Assembly: GCA_964636345.1 (NCBI GenBank)
Contig: CAZWRL010000009.1
Coordinates: forward strand, 1 to 25,490
DNA length: 25,490 nt
Direction of reading: 5' to 3'
DNA from: JBBTXJ01 sp964636345
GTDB lineage: Bacteria > Patescibacteriota > Patescibacteriia > Magasanikbacterales > JBBTXJ01
Shown here: piece by piece, positions 1-6,588 of the stretch
Numbering within the stretch: the first letter of the stretch is position 1
Layout of the letters: every line of letters starts with the position of its first letter
The notes under the pieces: model-generated
The model's database searches: none
What the model saw: the letters and a program-made list of their open reading frames with translations, nothing else
Told to the model about the DNA's origin: nothing
Translations under genes and position numbers: made by a program

Positions 1-32
1 GCACCACGTAGGAAAAGTCACTCGCCAGACGC

Positions 33-61
33 TTGAAATAAGATTCCTAAAGCGTTACAAT
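33..61 (+). promoter_or_regulatory. promoter of the alanine tRNA pair
   Basis: TTGAAA at 33-38 and TACAAT at 56-61 are separated by exactly 17 bases. The tRNA body begins 11 bases after the -10 box, as expected for a short-leader tRNA operon. Bases 1-32 show nothing I can assign. Confidence 0.7.
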
Positions 62-72
62 AGAGCGCACTC

Positions 73-145
73 GGGCTTGTAGCTCAGTTGGTAGAGCGCC
101 GCATTCGCATTGCGGAGGTCAGGGGTTCGATTCCCCTCAAGTCCA
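73..145 (+). tRNA. tRNA-Ala, anticodon CGC
   Basis: A full cloverleaf folds. The acceptor arm is GGGCTTG (73-79) with CAAGTCC (138-144), the D stem GCTC/GAGC, the anticodon stem CCGCA/TGCGG around the loop TTCGCAT, and the T stem AGGGG/CCCCT around TTCGATT. The anticodon CGC (106-108 read in the loop at 104-110) decodes GCG. The third acceptor pair is G75 with T142, the G3:U70 wobble that is the main alanine identity element. The discriminator is A145. The terminal CCA is not fully encoded (A, CC, then G), so it must be completed by CCA-adding enzyme. Confidence 0.93.
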
Positions 146-151
146 CCGATT

Positions 152-222
152 GGGCCCATAGTAAAGCGGTATTACGCTGCCATGGCATGGCAGAGTTCGG
201 GGTTCGATTCCCCGTGGGTCCA
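152..222 (+). tRNA. tRNA-Ala, anticodon GGC
   Basis: The acceptor arm GGGCCCA (152-158) pairs with TGGGTCC (215-221), including G154:T219, the alanine G3:U70 wobble. The D stem is GTAA/TTAC, the anticodon stem CTGCC/GGCAG, and the T stem CGGGG/CCCCG. The anticodon loop ATGGCAT (182-188) gives GGC, reading GCC. Positions 32 and 38 are A and U, a pair known to be conserved in bacterial tRNA-Ala(GGC), which supports the assignment. It lies only six bases after the first alanine tRNA, so the two are almost certainly cotranscribed. CCA is encoded (C221, A222... followed by CA), but the discriminator is taken as A222. Confidence 0.9.
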
Positions 223-251
223 CAGCACTTGTTGATAAATAAAAACTCATC

Positions 252-274
252 AAAAAGGCCGTTACGGCCTTTTT
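252..274 (+). terminator. Rho-independent terminator of the tRNA operon
   Basis: The stem AAAAAGGCCG/CGGCCTTTTT has a TTA loop. The 3' arm ends in the T-run. It lies 29 bases after the second tRNA. Confidence 0.9.
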
Positions 275-492
275 GTATACGCCAGTGTATACTTTTACAC
301 TGTTTTTGTTAGTTTTCCACAGAATTATACACAGTAACGAAAGTATACTCTAGAGTATACAAATAATTTATACTTTGGCTAATTTTGGCCAAATTTTAAT
401 TTTTAAATAAGTTGATATATGTGAATAACTTATTTGTATACACTAGTGTATACAAATAAGAATAGCTACCTGCTGAAAAGCTGTGGAAGAAG
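275..492. other. AT-rich gene-free locus with GTATAC dyads and DnaA-box-like motifs
   Basis: I see no gene here. Three dyads of the form GTATAC-N6-GTATAC occur: 275-292 (imperfect centre), 343-360 (perfect palindrome) and 436-453 (GTATACACTAGTGTATAC, embedded in a perfect 32-bp palindrome at 429-460). Between and around them are DnaA-box-like 9-mers: TTTTCCACA 313-321, TTATACACA 325-333 (fits TTATNCACA), TGTGAATAA 420-428 (reverse-strand TTATTCACA), and a one-mismatch copy at 482-490. The stretch is strongly AT-rich. The same combination recurs at 17113-17226, including the identical 18-bp dyad. An origin-associated, DnaA-titrating or operator role is inference. Confidence 0.6.
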
Positions 493-507
493 GCATGCTA
501 GAAAACG

Positions 508-516
508 TGCTATAAT
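508..516 (+). promoter_or_regulatory. extended -10 promoter of the D,D-carboxypeptidase gene
   Basis: TG-C-TATAAT (TATAAT at 511-516) is a consensus extended -10. The ATG at 523 follows after only six bases, so transcription would start at or next to the start codon. No clear -35 is visible. Confidence 0.75.
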
Positions 517-522
517 GACCCA

Positions 523-1416
523 ATGAGTAGATGCCTCTCGTTTTTATTACTCTCCGCGGCGCTTACGCTTCCATTGGCATCGCCTGTTTTTGCCGCGGAA
601 AAATCGCTATCAAAAGACACGGGCTTTCAAAGTCGCGCGGCGAGCGTGCTTATTTTAAATGACAACTCCAGCGAGCTTGCCGGAAAGGCATCGGACGTGA
701 TCCGTCCTATTGCTAGCTTAACCAAACTCATGACCGCCATCGTTTTACTTGACAATGGCCTTGATTTCAACAAAACCGCCACCTACACCCCAGAAAAGCA
801 CTATGCCTACAAAAACTATATGAACATTAAGCGCGGCGAGGTGTTCCACGTAGCTGATCTTTGGTTTGGCATGCTTACCGGATCGCTTAATATAGAAACA
901 CGCATGCTGGTTGACGCGATTGGCATCACGGAAACCGCATTTATAAACAAAATGAACGCAAAAGCGAGTGTGCTGGGTCTTGAACACACCAAATTCTTTA
1001 ATGTTACCGGGTTATCTGCTGATCTCGTGCGCGGTCAAAAAGCGGAAAATGTCTCCACGGCACGGGAAGTGGCAGCGCTATTCCAAGAAGCGATTAAATA
1101 TCCACAAATCTCCGGCGCGCTCTCTCTGCCGGCGTATCGGTTTGAAGAGGTGGTAGATAAAGACAAGAAAACGGGACACTATTTTCACCACACCAATAAA
1201 CTTATGCAGGAAGCGTTGCCGTATCGCATCGTGGCAAGCAAAACCGGCTACACCGAGGAAGCGGGTGCGTGCTTTGTAATGTTAACGACAAGCCGCGCCG
1301 GAAACCACCTCATTGTCTCGCTTGGCGATCCTAATTACATTCAACGCTTTAACGAACCAAAACGCCTCGCCGAATGGGCACTCCTTGAGACCCGTGTTCG
1401 CGCGGCTGGACGATAA
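523..1416 (+). CDS. secreted D-alanyl-D-alanine carboxypeptidase (peptidase S11)
   Basis: This is a serine D,D-peptidase that trims the terminal D-Ala from peptidoglycan pentapeptides outside the membrane. Residues 1-24 form a signal peptide with an Ala-rich cleavage site (PVFAA). The three penicillin-binding motifs are in order: S65-L-T-K68 with the nucleophile serine and lysine, S121-L-N123, and K240-T-G242. At 297 residues it covers the catalytic domain but has little room for the C-terminal beta domain and amphipathic anchor of Escherichia coli PBP5/6, so it may be released or held by the uncleaved leader. The start fits the extended -10 six bases upstream; there is no Shine-Dalgarno. The tetrapeptides it makes are the usual donors for L,D-transpeptidases, and one is encoded at 20764-22191. 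Family assignment is firm; the exact subfamily is not. Confidence 0.92.
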   Translation: MSRCLSFLLLSAALTLPLASPVFAAEKSLSKDTGFQSRAASVLILNDNSSELAGKASDVIRPIASLTKLMTAIVLLDNGLDFNKTATYTPEKHYAYKNYMNIKRGEVFHVADLWFGMLTGSLNIETRMLVDAIGITETAFINKMNAKASVLGLEHTKFFNVTGLSADLVRGQKAENVSTAREVAALFQEAIKYPQISGALSLPAYRFEEVVDKDKKTGHYFHHTNKLMQEALPYRIVASKTGYTEEAGACFVMLTTSRAGNHLIVSLGDPNYIQRFNEPKRLAEWALLETRVRAAGR

Positions 1417-1444
1417 CCGCCCTTTCCGCTACCATAGAGCCGCT

Positions 1445-2515
1445 ATGCCACTTTCTATAGGAATTGTTGGTCTGCCAAACGTGGGGAAGTCAACGCTGTT
1501 TAACGCCCTCACGCGCTCCAAGCAGGCCAACGCCGCTAATTATCCATTCTGCACCATTGAACCCAACACGGGCGTTGTTGAGGTTCCAGACGCGCGTCTG
1601 GCGCAGCTTGCGGCCATTTCAAAATCAAAAAAGGTGGTGCCAACCATTATTGAATTTGTGGATATCGCCGGCCTGGTGCGCGGCGCGTCAACCGGAGAGG
1701 GCCTGGGCAATAAATTTTTGGCTCATATTAGAGAAGTTGATGCGATCGTTCAGGTGGTGCGCTCTTTTTCAGACCCTAACGTCATCCATGTAAACAATCG
1801 CGTTGATCCAAACGACGATCTGGCTATTGTTGAAACCGAACTCGCGCTTGCAGACCTCGAAGCCGCCAAAAAACGGCTTGAACAAATTACGAAACAAATG
1901 AAGGCTGGCGCGGACAAAAAAGTACTTCAGCAAAAAGCGGTGCTTGAGGCCGTGGTGGCTGGCTTGGAACAGGGGACTGCGGCGCGCGATCACGAACGAT
2001 TCGCGGAGTTTAAGGAGTTGTTCCACGATCTCCAGCTTTTAACCGCAAAACCACAGCTTGTTGTGGTAAACACCGACGATGGGATGCCAACCGTCGTCGC
2101 GCTTAACACAAAAAGTCCTATTATTTATATATCTGCCCGGACTGAAGCGGAACTTGCGGATCTTTCGCCGGAAGAGGCCGCCGCCTATTTGCGTGAGTCA
2201 GGCACCGAACAAAGCGGCCTCGACAAGCTGATTGTTGCGGGCTATACGCTGCTCAATTTAATCACCTTTTTAACGTCTGGCGAGCCGGAAACGCGCGCGT
2301 GGACCGTCCGCGCTGGAGCAACGGCGCCACAAGCGGCTGGCGTCATCCATACGGACTTTGAAAAAACGTTTATCCGCGCCGAAGTGGTGAATTGGAAGGA
2401 CTTTGTTGAACAAAATGGTTGGGTTGGCGCGAAAGAGAAGGGTCTGGTGCGCATTGAGGGAAAAGAGTATGTCTTGCGGGATGGCGACGTTTGTTACTTC
2501 AGGGTTGGCGCATAA
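1445..2515 (+). CDS. ychF: redox-regulated ATPase YchF (Obg family)
   Basis: YchF is a ribosome-associated P-loop ATPase of the Obg group, linked to translation and oxidative-stress control. The 356-residue product has G1 G9-LPNVGKS16 and G3 D73-IAG76. The nucleotide-specificity position reads N209-T-D-D instead of NKxD, consistent with the relaxed, ATP-preferring YchF type. A coiled-coil insert lies near 130-190, and the C-terminal TGS domain spans about 280-356. Length matches the family (about 363). The start MPLSIGIVGLP is chosen because it begins right at the first beta strand of the G domain; reading further upstream would enter the preceding gene. It starts 28 bases after the carboxypeptidase stop. 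A weak -10 (TACCAT, 1430-1435) lies nine bases before the ATG, so it may have its own short-leader promoter. Confidence 0.96.
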   Translation: MPLSIGIVGLPNVGKSTLFNALTRSKQANAANYPFCTIEPNTGVVEVPDARLAQLAAISKSKKVVPTIIEFVDIAGLVRGASTGEGLGNKFLAHIREVDAIVQVVRSFSDPNVIHVNNRVDPNDDLAIVETELALADLEAAKKRLEQITKQMKAGADKKVLQQKAVLEAVVAGLEQGTAARDHERFAEFKELFHDLQLLTAKPQLVVVNTDDGMPTVVALNTKSPIIYISARTEAELADLSPEEAAAYLRESGTEQSGLDKLIVAGYTLLNLITFLTSGEPETRAWTVRAGATAPQAAGVIHTDFEKTFIRAEVVNWKDFVEQNGWVGAKEKGLVRIEGKEYVLRDGDVCYFRVGA

Positions 2516-2526
2516 CAAAACCCCGC

Positions 2527-3651
2527 CTACTGCTTAATCGGCATCACGATATAAAGAAAGTCGCCCTTTCCTTCCGGATAAAACACGCACGGGGCGTCTC
2601 CTGAAACAATCTTCATGCGTACTTTTGGTGTTTCAATATGTTGAAGCCCCTCAAGTACGTAACGATGATTTAACAAAACCGTATATTCATTTCCCGTAAG
2701 CTCACCATCAAGCACCGCCTCAAATTCGCCGGTTTGTGCGCTTGCCGAACGTAGTGTCATGTGTCCCTCGCCCGGCGCAAGGCCAACCGAAACCGCATTG
2801 ACCCCTGTGGTGCTAAAAATACTTGCCGCGCGCATTTGCTGTGCAAAGGCAGTGGTGTCAAGAAGCGCCTCGGCGTTGAATGTTCCGGGAATAATTTGCC
2901 GATAATCAGGATACTTACCTTCAATAAGCCGGGAAACAATCTTGGTGTCTTGAACCGTAACCGCAAGTTGCCCTTCCCCAATGGACACCCCGGTGATCTC
3001 GTCCTGTGTTCCCACCAAAACGCGGATTATTTCCTGAACCGTCCGCGCCGGCACAATAACCCTAACTTCGCGCTCCTTTTCTTCGTTTTGTACGGCCACT
3101 CGTTTTTCACTTAAACGATAGCTGTCTGTTGCGGCAAGAAGAAGCGTTCCCTTGTTTTGCTCTTGGTTGAGATGAAAAAGTACTCCACCAAGTTCCGGCC
3201 GCACCTCTGAACGCGAAACGGCAAACACCACACGAGAAAGCGCCTCACGTAATTGCGCGGTATTGAATGTAAAACTGGTTCCCTGGTCTATGGGTGGAAT
3301 AATGGGAAACTCATCCGCCGTCTCTCCATGAACCTTCGTTTTTGTTGTTTTGGTTATAACCACAAGATCTTTTCCACCAACAAGCTCAACGGTTATCTGC
3401 TCTCCTCCGGCTAACTGCACATAATCAGCCAACGTCTTTACCGGAACCGTAAACGTACCCTCAACATCTACTTTTGCTCTTATTTCAGCTACGATCGCTA
3501 TTTCTAAATTAGTGCTTGTTAACTCAACAACCCCCTCCTTTGCCCGTATAAGCACGTTATTTAAAATTGGCAATGTTACGTTTTTTCCAGAAACGTGCAT
3601 GACGGTTAACAACCCTCGCGCCAGATTATCCCGTAAACAAGTAAATTTCAT
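2527..3651 (-). CDS. dnaN: DNA polymerase III beta subunit (sliding clamp)
   Basis: The beta clamp encircles DNA and tethers the replicative polymerase. The 374-residue product has the length and three-fold repeated clamp architecture of the family. It opens with a typical MKFTCLRDNLARGL strand-helix, and its C-terminus, DFLYIVMPIKQ, matches the usual MPxR-type end that lines the partner-binding pocket. It lies downstream of dnaA in the classic dnaA-dnaN order with a 179-base gap, and converges on ychF with 11 bases between stops. A candidate promoter in the gap overlaps a perfect DnaA box (separate entry). No anomaly is visible in the reading frame. Confidence 0.97.
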   Translation of the reverse strand: MKFTCLRDNLARGLLTVMHVSGKNVTLPILNNVLIRAKEGVVELTSTNLEIAIVAEIRAKVDVEGTFTVPVKTLADYVQLAGGEQITVELVGGKDLVVITKTTKTKVHGETADEFPIIPPIDQGTSFTFNTAQLREALSRVVFAVSRSEVRPELGGVLFHLNQEQNKGTLLLAATDSYRLSEKRVAVQNEEKEREVRVIVPARTVQEIIRVLVGTQDEITGVSIGEGQLAVTVQDTKIVSRLIEGKYPDYRQIIPGTFNAEALLDTTAFAQQMRAASIFSTTGVNAVSVGLAPGEGHMTLRSASAQTGEFEAVLDGELTGNEYTVLLNHRYVLEGLQHIETPKVRMKIVSGDAPCVFYPEGKGDFLYIVMPIKQ

Positions 3652-3830
3652 AATTTAGTTCTATTAATAGGGGTTGTGGTTTGTGTGGATAACACCGTTT
3701 TTTTCTTAGGTAAGCTATTTTATTACATTGCTGTCTGTGCGTGGTTTGTGGGTTGTTTTACTCGGTTATGTTAATTGATTTTTTTAATTTTAATTCTAAT
3801 CTTTTTTTACTTGGTTTTTCCACCATTTAT
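3652..3830 (-). promoter_or_regulatory. dnaA-dnaN intergenic region with DnaA box over the dnaN promoter
   Basis: On the minus strand TTATCC (3692-3687) and TATTAA (3669-3664) are 17 bases apart, with the dnaN ATG 12 bases further on. The -35 is part of a perfect DnaA box, TTATCCACA (3692-3684), so DnaA could compete with RNA polymerase for it. Bases about 3777-3820 are extremely T-rich on the plus strand, like a DNA-unwinding element. It is therefore one of the candidate oriC segments. The box and the T-rich tract are seen directly; the function is inferred. Confidence 0.5.
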
Positions 3831-5249
3831 TTACTTTGGCGCACTATTTGGTACACCGGTTGTATACACCCTTTGTTTAATCATTTCAATTTCCTGTTTT
3901 AATTTTAGATCGTTTTCCGTACAGGCCTCTATCTTTGAATACGCGTGCATGGCGGTGGTATGATCACGTCCACCAAGCTCCCCACCAATAGCCGGAAAGG
4001 ACATTGCAAGCTCTTTTCGCAATAAAAACATGATAACCTGTCGTGGCATTGCATACCGCTTCTCTCTGCTCTGGCCGGTGATGCTGTCAATGGTAATCCC
4101 ATAGAACTCCGCCACAGTTGCAATGAAGCTCTTAGGAGTGACCGATGAGCGCACGGTGGCGCTTTCCAGTGTTGAAAGGATGGCTCGCGCCGCTTCTTCG
4201 GTTGGCTCAATGTTTTTAAGCTGGTGGTACGCAATAATTTTATTGAGCGCGCCCTCAAGCTCGCGAATGTTGGTTTGGATGATGGTGGCGATGGTCTGGA
4301 GGATGTTAAGCGGCATGGGGAAGCCCTTTTCTCTGCAACGCGCGTCCAAAATGGCGACGCGGGTCTCAAGGTCTGGTGCGGCGGTGTCAACAATCATTCC
4401 CCAACCCAGACGAGAGCGCAGACGATCTTCAATGCCCGGAATTGCCTTGGGCGGCCGGTCAGAACTAATAATAATCTGTTTCCCCTGCTGGTGTAGATCG
4501 TTGAATGTGTGAAAGAATTCTTCTTGAGTTCGTTCTTTGCCGGAAATAAACTGCATATCATCAATGATGAGTACATCAACAAGGCGGTAAAGGTCTTTTA
4601 CTTCCCTGGCGCGTCCTTCACGGATGGCGTGAATAAAGTCATTGGTGAAGGTGTCTATGCTCACATAGAGCACTTTTTTTCCGCTGTCTTGAGCAATATA
4701 ATTTCCAACCGCCTGGAGAAGGTGTGTTTTGCCAAGCCCAACACCACCATAGACAAAAAGTGGGTTATAAGCCTCGCCGGGCCGCGCGGCAACCGCCTGG
4801 CACGCCGCGTGCGCCAGCTCATTTGATTTCCCCACGATAAACGTGTCAAAGGTATATCGCGGATTGAGTCCGTATTTATTGGCAGCCGGCGCGCTCTCCT
4901 GCATATTTGTCAAAAGAGGATTGTTGGGAGCAAGAACACTGCCGTGCGGAACGGCATAGGGCGCGTGTTCAAAAATTACTTCCTGCGGACTGTAGTTTCT
5001 CATGCTCTCCACCTGGTATTCCACACGGCGCACCGGTTTGCCAGTCACGCGCTCAAGCGAGTGCAGAATGGGCTGGTGATACTTTTTCTCAATGTAGGCC
5101 TTAGTGAAGGCGTTTGGGACACAAATGACGATCTCGCCATTATCAAAGTGAGTGATTCCGGTGTTGCGGAACCACGTGGTGAAGCTGGCCTTGCTTACCG
5201 CAAGCTCCAACTCGCCAAGGACGGCGTTCCAGATGGCGTGCGTATCCAT
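3831..5249 (-). CDS. dnaA: chromosomal replication initiator DnaA
   Basis: DnaA binds 9-bp boxes at the origin and melts the adjacent AT-rich DNA in its ATP form. The 472-residue product has all four domains: domain I (1-80), a short linker (85-125), the AAA+ domain III with Walker A G168-GVGLGKTH and Walker B L227-IIDD, sensor 1 around 262-267 and the RLRSRL box with the arginine finger near 276-281. Domain IV carries the DnaA signature GGRDHTTAMHAYSKI at 426-440, which contacts the box bases. The intact signature suggests it recognises standard TTATNCACA boxes, which do occur in this window. It is divergent from rpmH across 228 bases and upstream of dnaN. Confidence 0.98.
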   Translation of the reverse strand: MDTHAIWNAVLGELELAVSKASFTTWFRNTGITHFDNGEIVICVPNAFTKAYIEKKYHQPILHSLERVTGKPVRRVEYQVESMRNYSPQEVIFEHAPYAVPHGSVLAPNNPLLTNMQESAPAANKYGLNPRYTFDTFIVGKSNELAHAACQAVAARPGEAYNPLFVYGGVGLGKTHLLQAVGNYIAQDSGKKVLYVSIDTFTNDFIHAIREGRAREVKDLYRLVDVLIIDDMQFISGKERTQEEFFHTFNDLHQQGKQIIISSDRPPKAIPGIEDRLRSRLGWGMIVDTAAPDLETRVAILDARCREKGFPMPLNILQTIATIIQTNIRELEGALNKIIAYHQLKNIEPTEEAARAILSTLESATVRSSVTPKSFIATVAEFYGITIDSITGQSREKRYAMPRQVIMFLLRKELAMSFPAIGGELGGRDHTTAMHAYSKIEACTENDLKLKQEIEMIKQRVYTTGVPNSAPK

Positions 5250-5438
5250 AGCATGGGCTATTATTTCTGGAAAAAACGAGATAGAAACGTGATAGAAAGT
5301 TTATCACATGCGTGCTTTTTTTGAAAGCATGCGCAAAGGGGACGGTTTGGGGAAGGAATGTGTATAAAATCCCCGTTACCACGGTACCGGTTTTGAGAGC
5401 GAGCTGTCAAGGGCAACAAATGAGCGGTTTTTTTTGGG
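5250..5438 (-). promoter_or_regulatory. rpmH-dnaA intergenic region: dnaA promoter and candidate origin motifs
   Basis: On the minus strand TTGACA (5410-5405) is followed after 18 bases by TACCGT (5386-5381), a plausible dnaA promoter with a leader of about 125 bases. A second option is the extended -10 TG-A-TAAACT near 5305-5297. A DnaA box of the form TTATACACA lies at 5367-5359. An inverted repeat GTGATA/TATCAC (5290-5308) and a GCATGC-type imperfect palindrome (about 5308-5335) lie close to the dnaA start. The rpmH-dnaA gap is a classic oriC position, but I count only one good box here. Confidence 0.45.
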
Positions 5439-5467
5439 TTGACATGGGTTCCGGTCGCTGGTATACT
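5439..5467 (+). promoter_or_regulatory. rpmH promoter, near-leaderless
   Basis: TTGACA (5439-5444), a 17-base spacer and TATACT (5462-5467) form a near-consensus sigma-70 promoter. The rpmH ATG is at 5478, ten bases after the -10, so the leader would be about four bases. Confidence 0.9.
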
Positions 5468-5477
5468 GCTCATCATT

Positions 5478-5636
5478 ATGGCAACGAAACGAACCTACCA
5501 ACCAAAACGACGCAAACGCGCGCGTTCCCATGGTTTTCGGAAGCGCATAAGTAAGCCAGGAGGTCGGCGTGTGCTGGCGAGCCGCCGCGCTAAGGGCCGG
5601 AAGCGTCTGACCGTCCGTGTCCGCAACAAAAAATAG
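5478..5636 (+). CDS. rpmH: 50S ribosomal protein L34
   Basis: This small, very basic protein of the large ribosomal subunit binds 23S rRNA. The 52-residue product begins MATKRTYQPKRRKRARSHGF and contains the family pattern KRTYQP-K-R-HGFRKR followed by GGRRVLASRRAKGRKRL. It is slightly longer than the usual 44-47 residues, mainly by the C-terminal VRVRNKK. This ATG is chosen because it matches the family N-terminus and lies just after the -10; the longer frame to 5439 would start inside the -35 box. Position next to dnaA and before rnpA is the canonical bacterial arrangement. Confidence 0.97.
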   Translation: MATKRTYQPKRRKRARSHGFRKRISKPGGRRVLASRRAKGRKRLTVRVRNKK

Positions 5637-5647
5637 CGTCAAACCGC

Positions 5648-5675
5648 AAAAAGTCCCGACCAGCCGGAACTTTTT
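5648..5675 (+). terminator. terminator after rpmH
   Basis: AAAAAGTCCCG pairs with CGGAACTTTTT with one C/A mismatch; the 3' arm ends in a T-run followed by GTTTT. It separates rpmH from rnpA, which has its own promoter 17 bases on. Confidence 0.75.
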
Positions 5676-5689
5676 GTTTTCCGGCCACC

Positions 5690-5698
5690 TGCTATACT
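5690..5698 (+). promoter_or_regulatory. extended -10 promoter of rnpA, leaderless
   Basis: TG-C-TATACT with TATACT at 5693-5698. The rnpA ATG (5705) is six bases downstream, the same spacing as upstream of the genes at 523 and 14459. Confidence 0.75.
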
Positions 5699-5704
5699 GG
5701 TGCT

Positions 5705-6055
5705 ATGTTGCCCAAAGCGAACAGATTACAAAAGGAAAAAGAATTTGAGCGTATTTTTAATGTTGGGCGCTGGGGCGGCGGGACGTTTATTTCTTTAAAA
5801 TATGCAAAAAATGAAGACGGAGATCCCGCAAAAATTGGTTTTATGGTTGGCAGTAAGGTGGCAAAAAGCGCGGTAAAGCGCAACGCGGCGAAGAGAAAAA
5901 TGCGCGAAGTGGTGCGATTGCTGAACAAAAAAGGCAAAATTGTGGGCAGTTTTGACATTATCTTCATCGCAAAACCAGAAATTTTAGGCAAGACGTACCA
6001 CGAAATTGAGGAAGATATTAATTTTGCGCTACATAAAGCCAAAATTTTGAAATGA
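5705..6055 (+). CDS. rnpA: ribonuclease P protein component
   Basis: This is the basic protein subunit that joins RNase P RNA to cleave 5' leaders from pre-tRNAs. The 116-residue product has the usual length, an N-terminal MLPKANRLQKEKEFERIF segment typical of the family, and the RNR signature region KSAVKRNAAKRKMREVVR at about residues 54-71, which forms the RNA-binding helix. The start is fixed by the leaderless promoter and the family N-terminus. Its stop overlaps the start of yidD by four bases (ATGA), implying translational coupling. RNase P RNA itself is not recognised in this window. Confidence 0.96.
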   Translation: MLPKANRLQKEKEFERIFNVGRWGGGTFISLKYAKNEDGDPAKIGFMVGSKVAKSAVKRNAAKRKMREVVRLLNKKGKIVGSFDIIFIAKPEILGKTYHEIEEDINFALHKAKILK

Positions 6056-6303
6056 TAAAAAATCCAATAAAATGGTTGGCGCTTTGGTTGATTTGCGCTT
6101 ACCAAAAAACACTTTCGCCAGACCACGGCTGGTTTCGCGCGCGGTTTCCGTATGGCTACTGTAAATTTTATCCGTCTTGTTCGGAGTATACCTATCAATC
6201 AATTAAAAAATTTGGCTTAACCCTGGGAATTTTTAAGGGTTCTTGGCGCATTTTACGGTGCAACCCGTGGAGCCGGGGCGGGGCTGACCCCGTCAAACGC
6301 TAA
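6052..6303 (+). CDS. yidD: membrane protein insertion efficiency factor YidD
   Basis: YidD is a small inner-membrane-associated factor that helps YidC/Sec insertion. The 83-residue product starts with an amphipathic N-terminal segment (IKWLALWLICAYQKTLSP) and has the family's cysteine-rich core CKFYPSCSEYTYQSIKKFG and the closing RILRCNPWSRGGADPV. These features are diagnostic. It overlaps rnpA by four bases. In most bacteria yidC follows directly; here the next plus-strand gene is absent and a minus-strand gene remnant overlaps the last 11 bases, so the yidC partner must lie elsewhere. Confidence 0.96.
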   Translation: MIKNPIKWLALWLICAYQKTLSPDHGWFRARFPYGYCKFYPSCSEYTYQSIKKFGLTLGIFKGSWRILRCNPWSRGGADPVKR

Positions 6304-6552
6304 TTGAGCCAGCGGGCAGGGCGGTCAGAGTGGAAAATCGCAGTGTTTTCTCCAGAATCGTCGTGCCGCGGATGATTTCTATGGTGCTTTGGGCACGCGG
6401 AAGTGTTTTGAGAGAAATTCAACAAGTGCGGCGTTCGCCCACCCATCTACGGGCGGCGCGGTGATTTTTATCTTTAACCGTCCATCTTCCTGGAGGCCGA
6501 CGATTTCATTTTTTGATGACCGCGGGATGAGTTTTATGGGGAGATCGAGCAT
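6293..6552 (-). pseudogene. frameshifted YggU/DUF167 family gene
   Basis: Reading leftward from the ATG at 6552 gives 57 residues that begin MLDLPIKLIPRSSKNEIVGL and contain TAPPVDGWANAALVEFLSKH. This matches the DUF167 (YggU, UPF0235) pattern, where the core is PPVDGKANxAL. After RVPK the frame hits a stop at 6381-6379. One frame over, the sequence continues STIEIIRGTTILEKTLRF, exactly the expected family C-terminus, and runs to a stop at 6295-6293. One extra A in the CCCAAAGC run (about 6387-6393) would restore a protein of about 86 residues. No good slippery heptamer is in phase, so a one-base deletion or a sequencing/assembly error is likelier than programmed frameshifting. The conserved lysine in DGKAN is tryptophan here, which also suggests relaxed constraint. 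It lies 35 bases after nfo, probably cotranscribed with it. The function of the family is unknown. Confidence 0.8.
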
Positions 6553-6557
6553 GTGAT

Positions 6558-6588
6558 GGGATCCTTCGCTGCGGCGGCTCAGGATGAC
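6558..6588 (+). repeat. small hairpin repeat ending in ATGAC (copy 1)
   Basis: It starts GGGATCCT and ends AGGATGAC, with arms ATCCT (6561-6565) and AGGAT (6581-6585) around a GC-rich centre. It sits exactly between nfo and the DUF167 remnant and touches the nfo stop codon. Two related elements lie at 7996-8040 and 8050-8075. Confidence 0.5.

Noticed and set aside
6379..6393. Programmed -1 frameshift in the DUF167 gene
   Set aside because: The in-phase heptamer is G-CCC-AAA, which does not allow re-pairing in the new frame; no downstream structure was evident.
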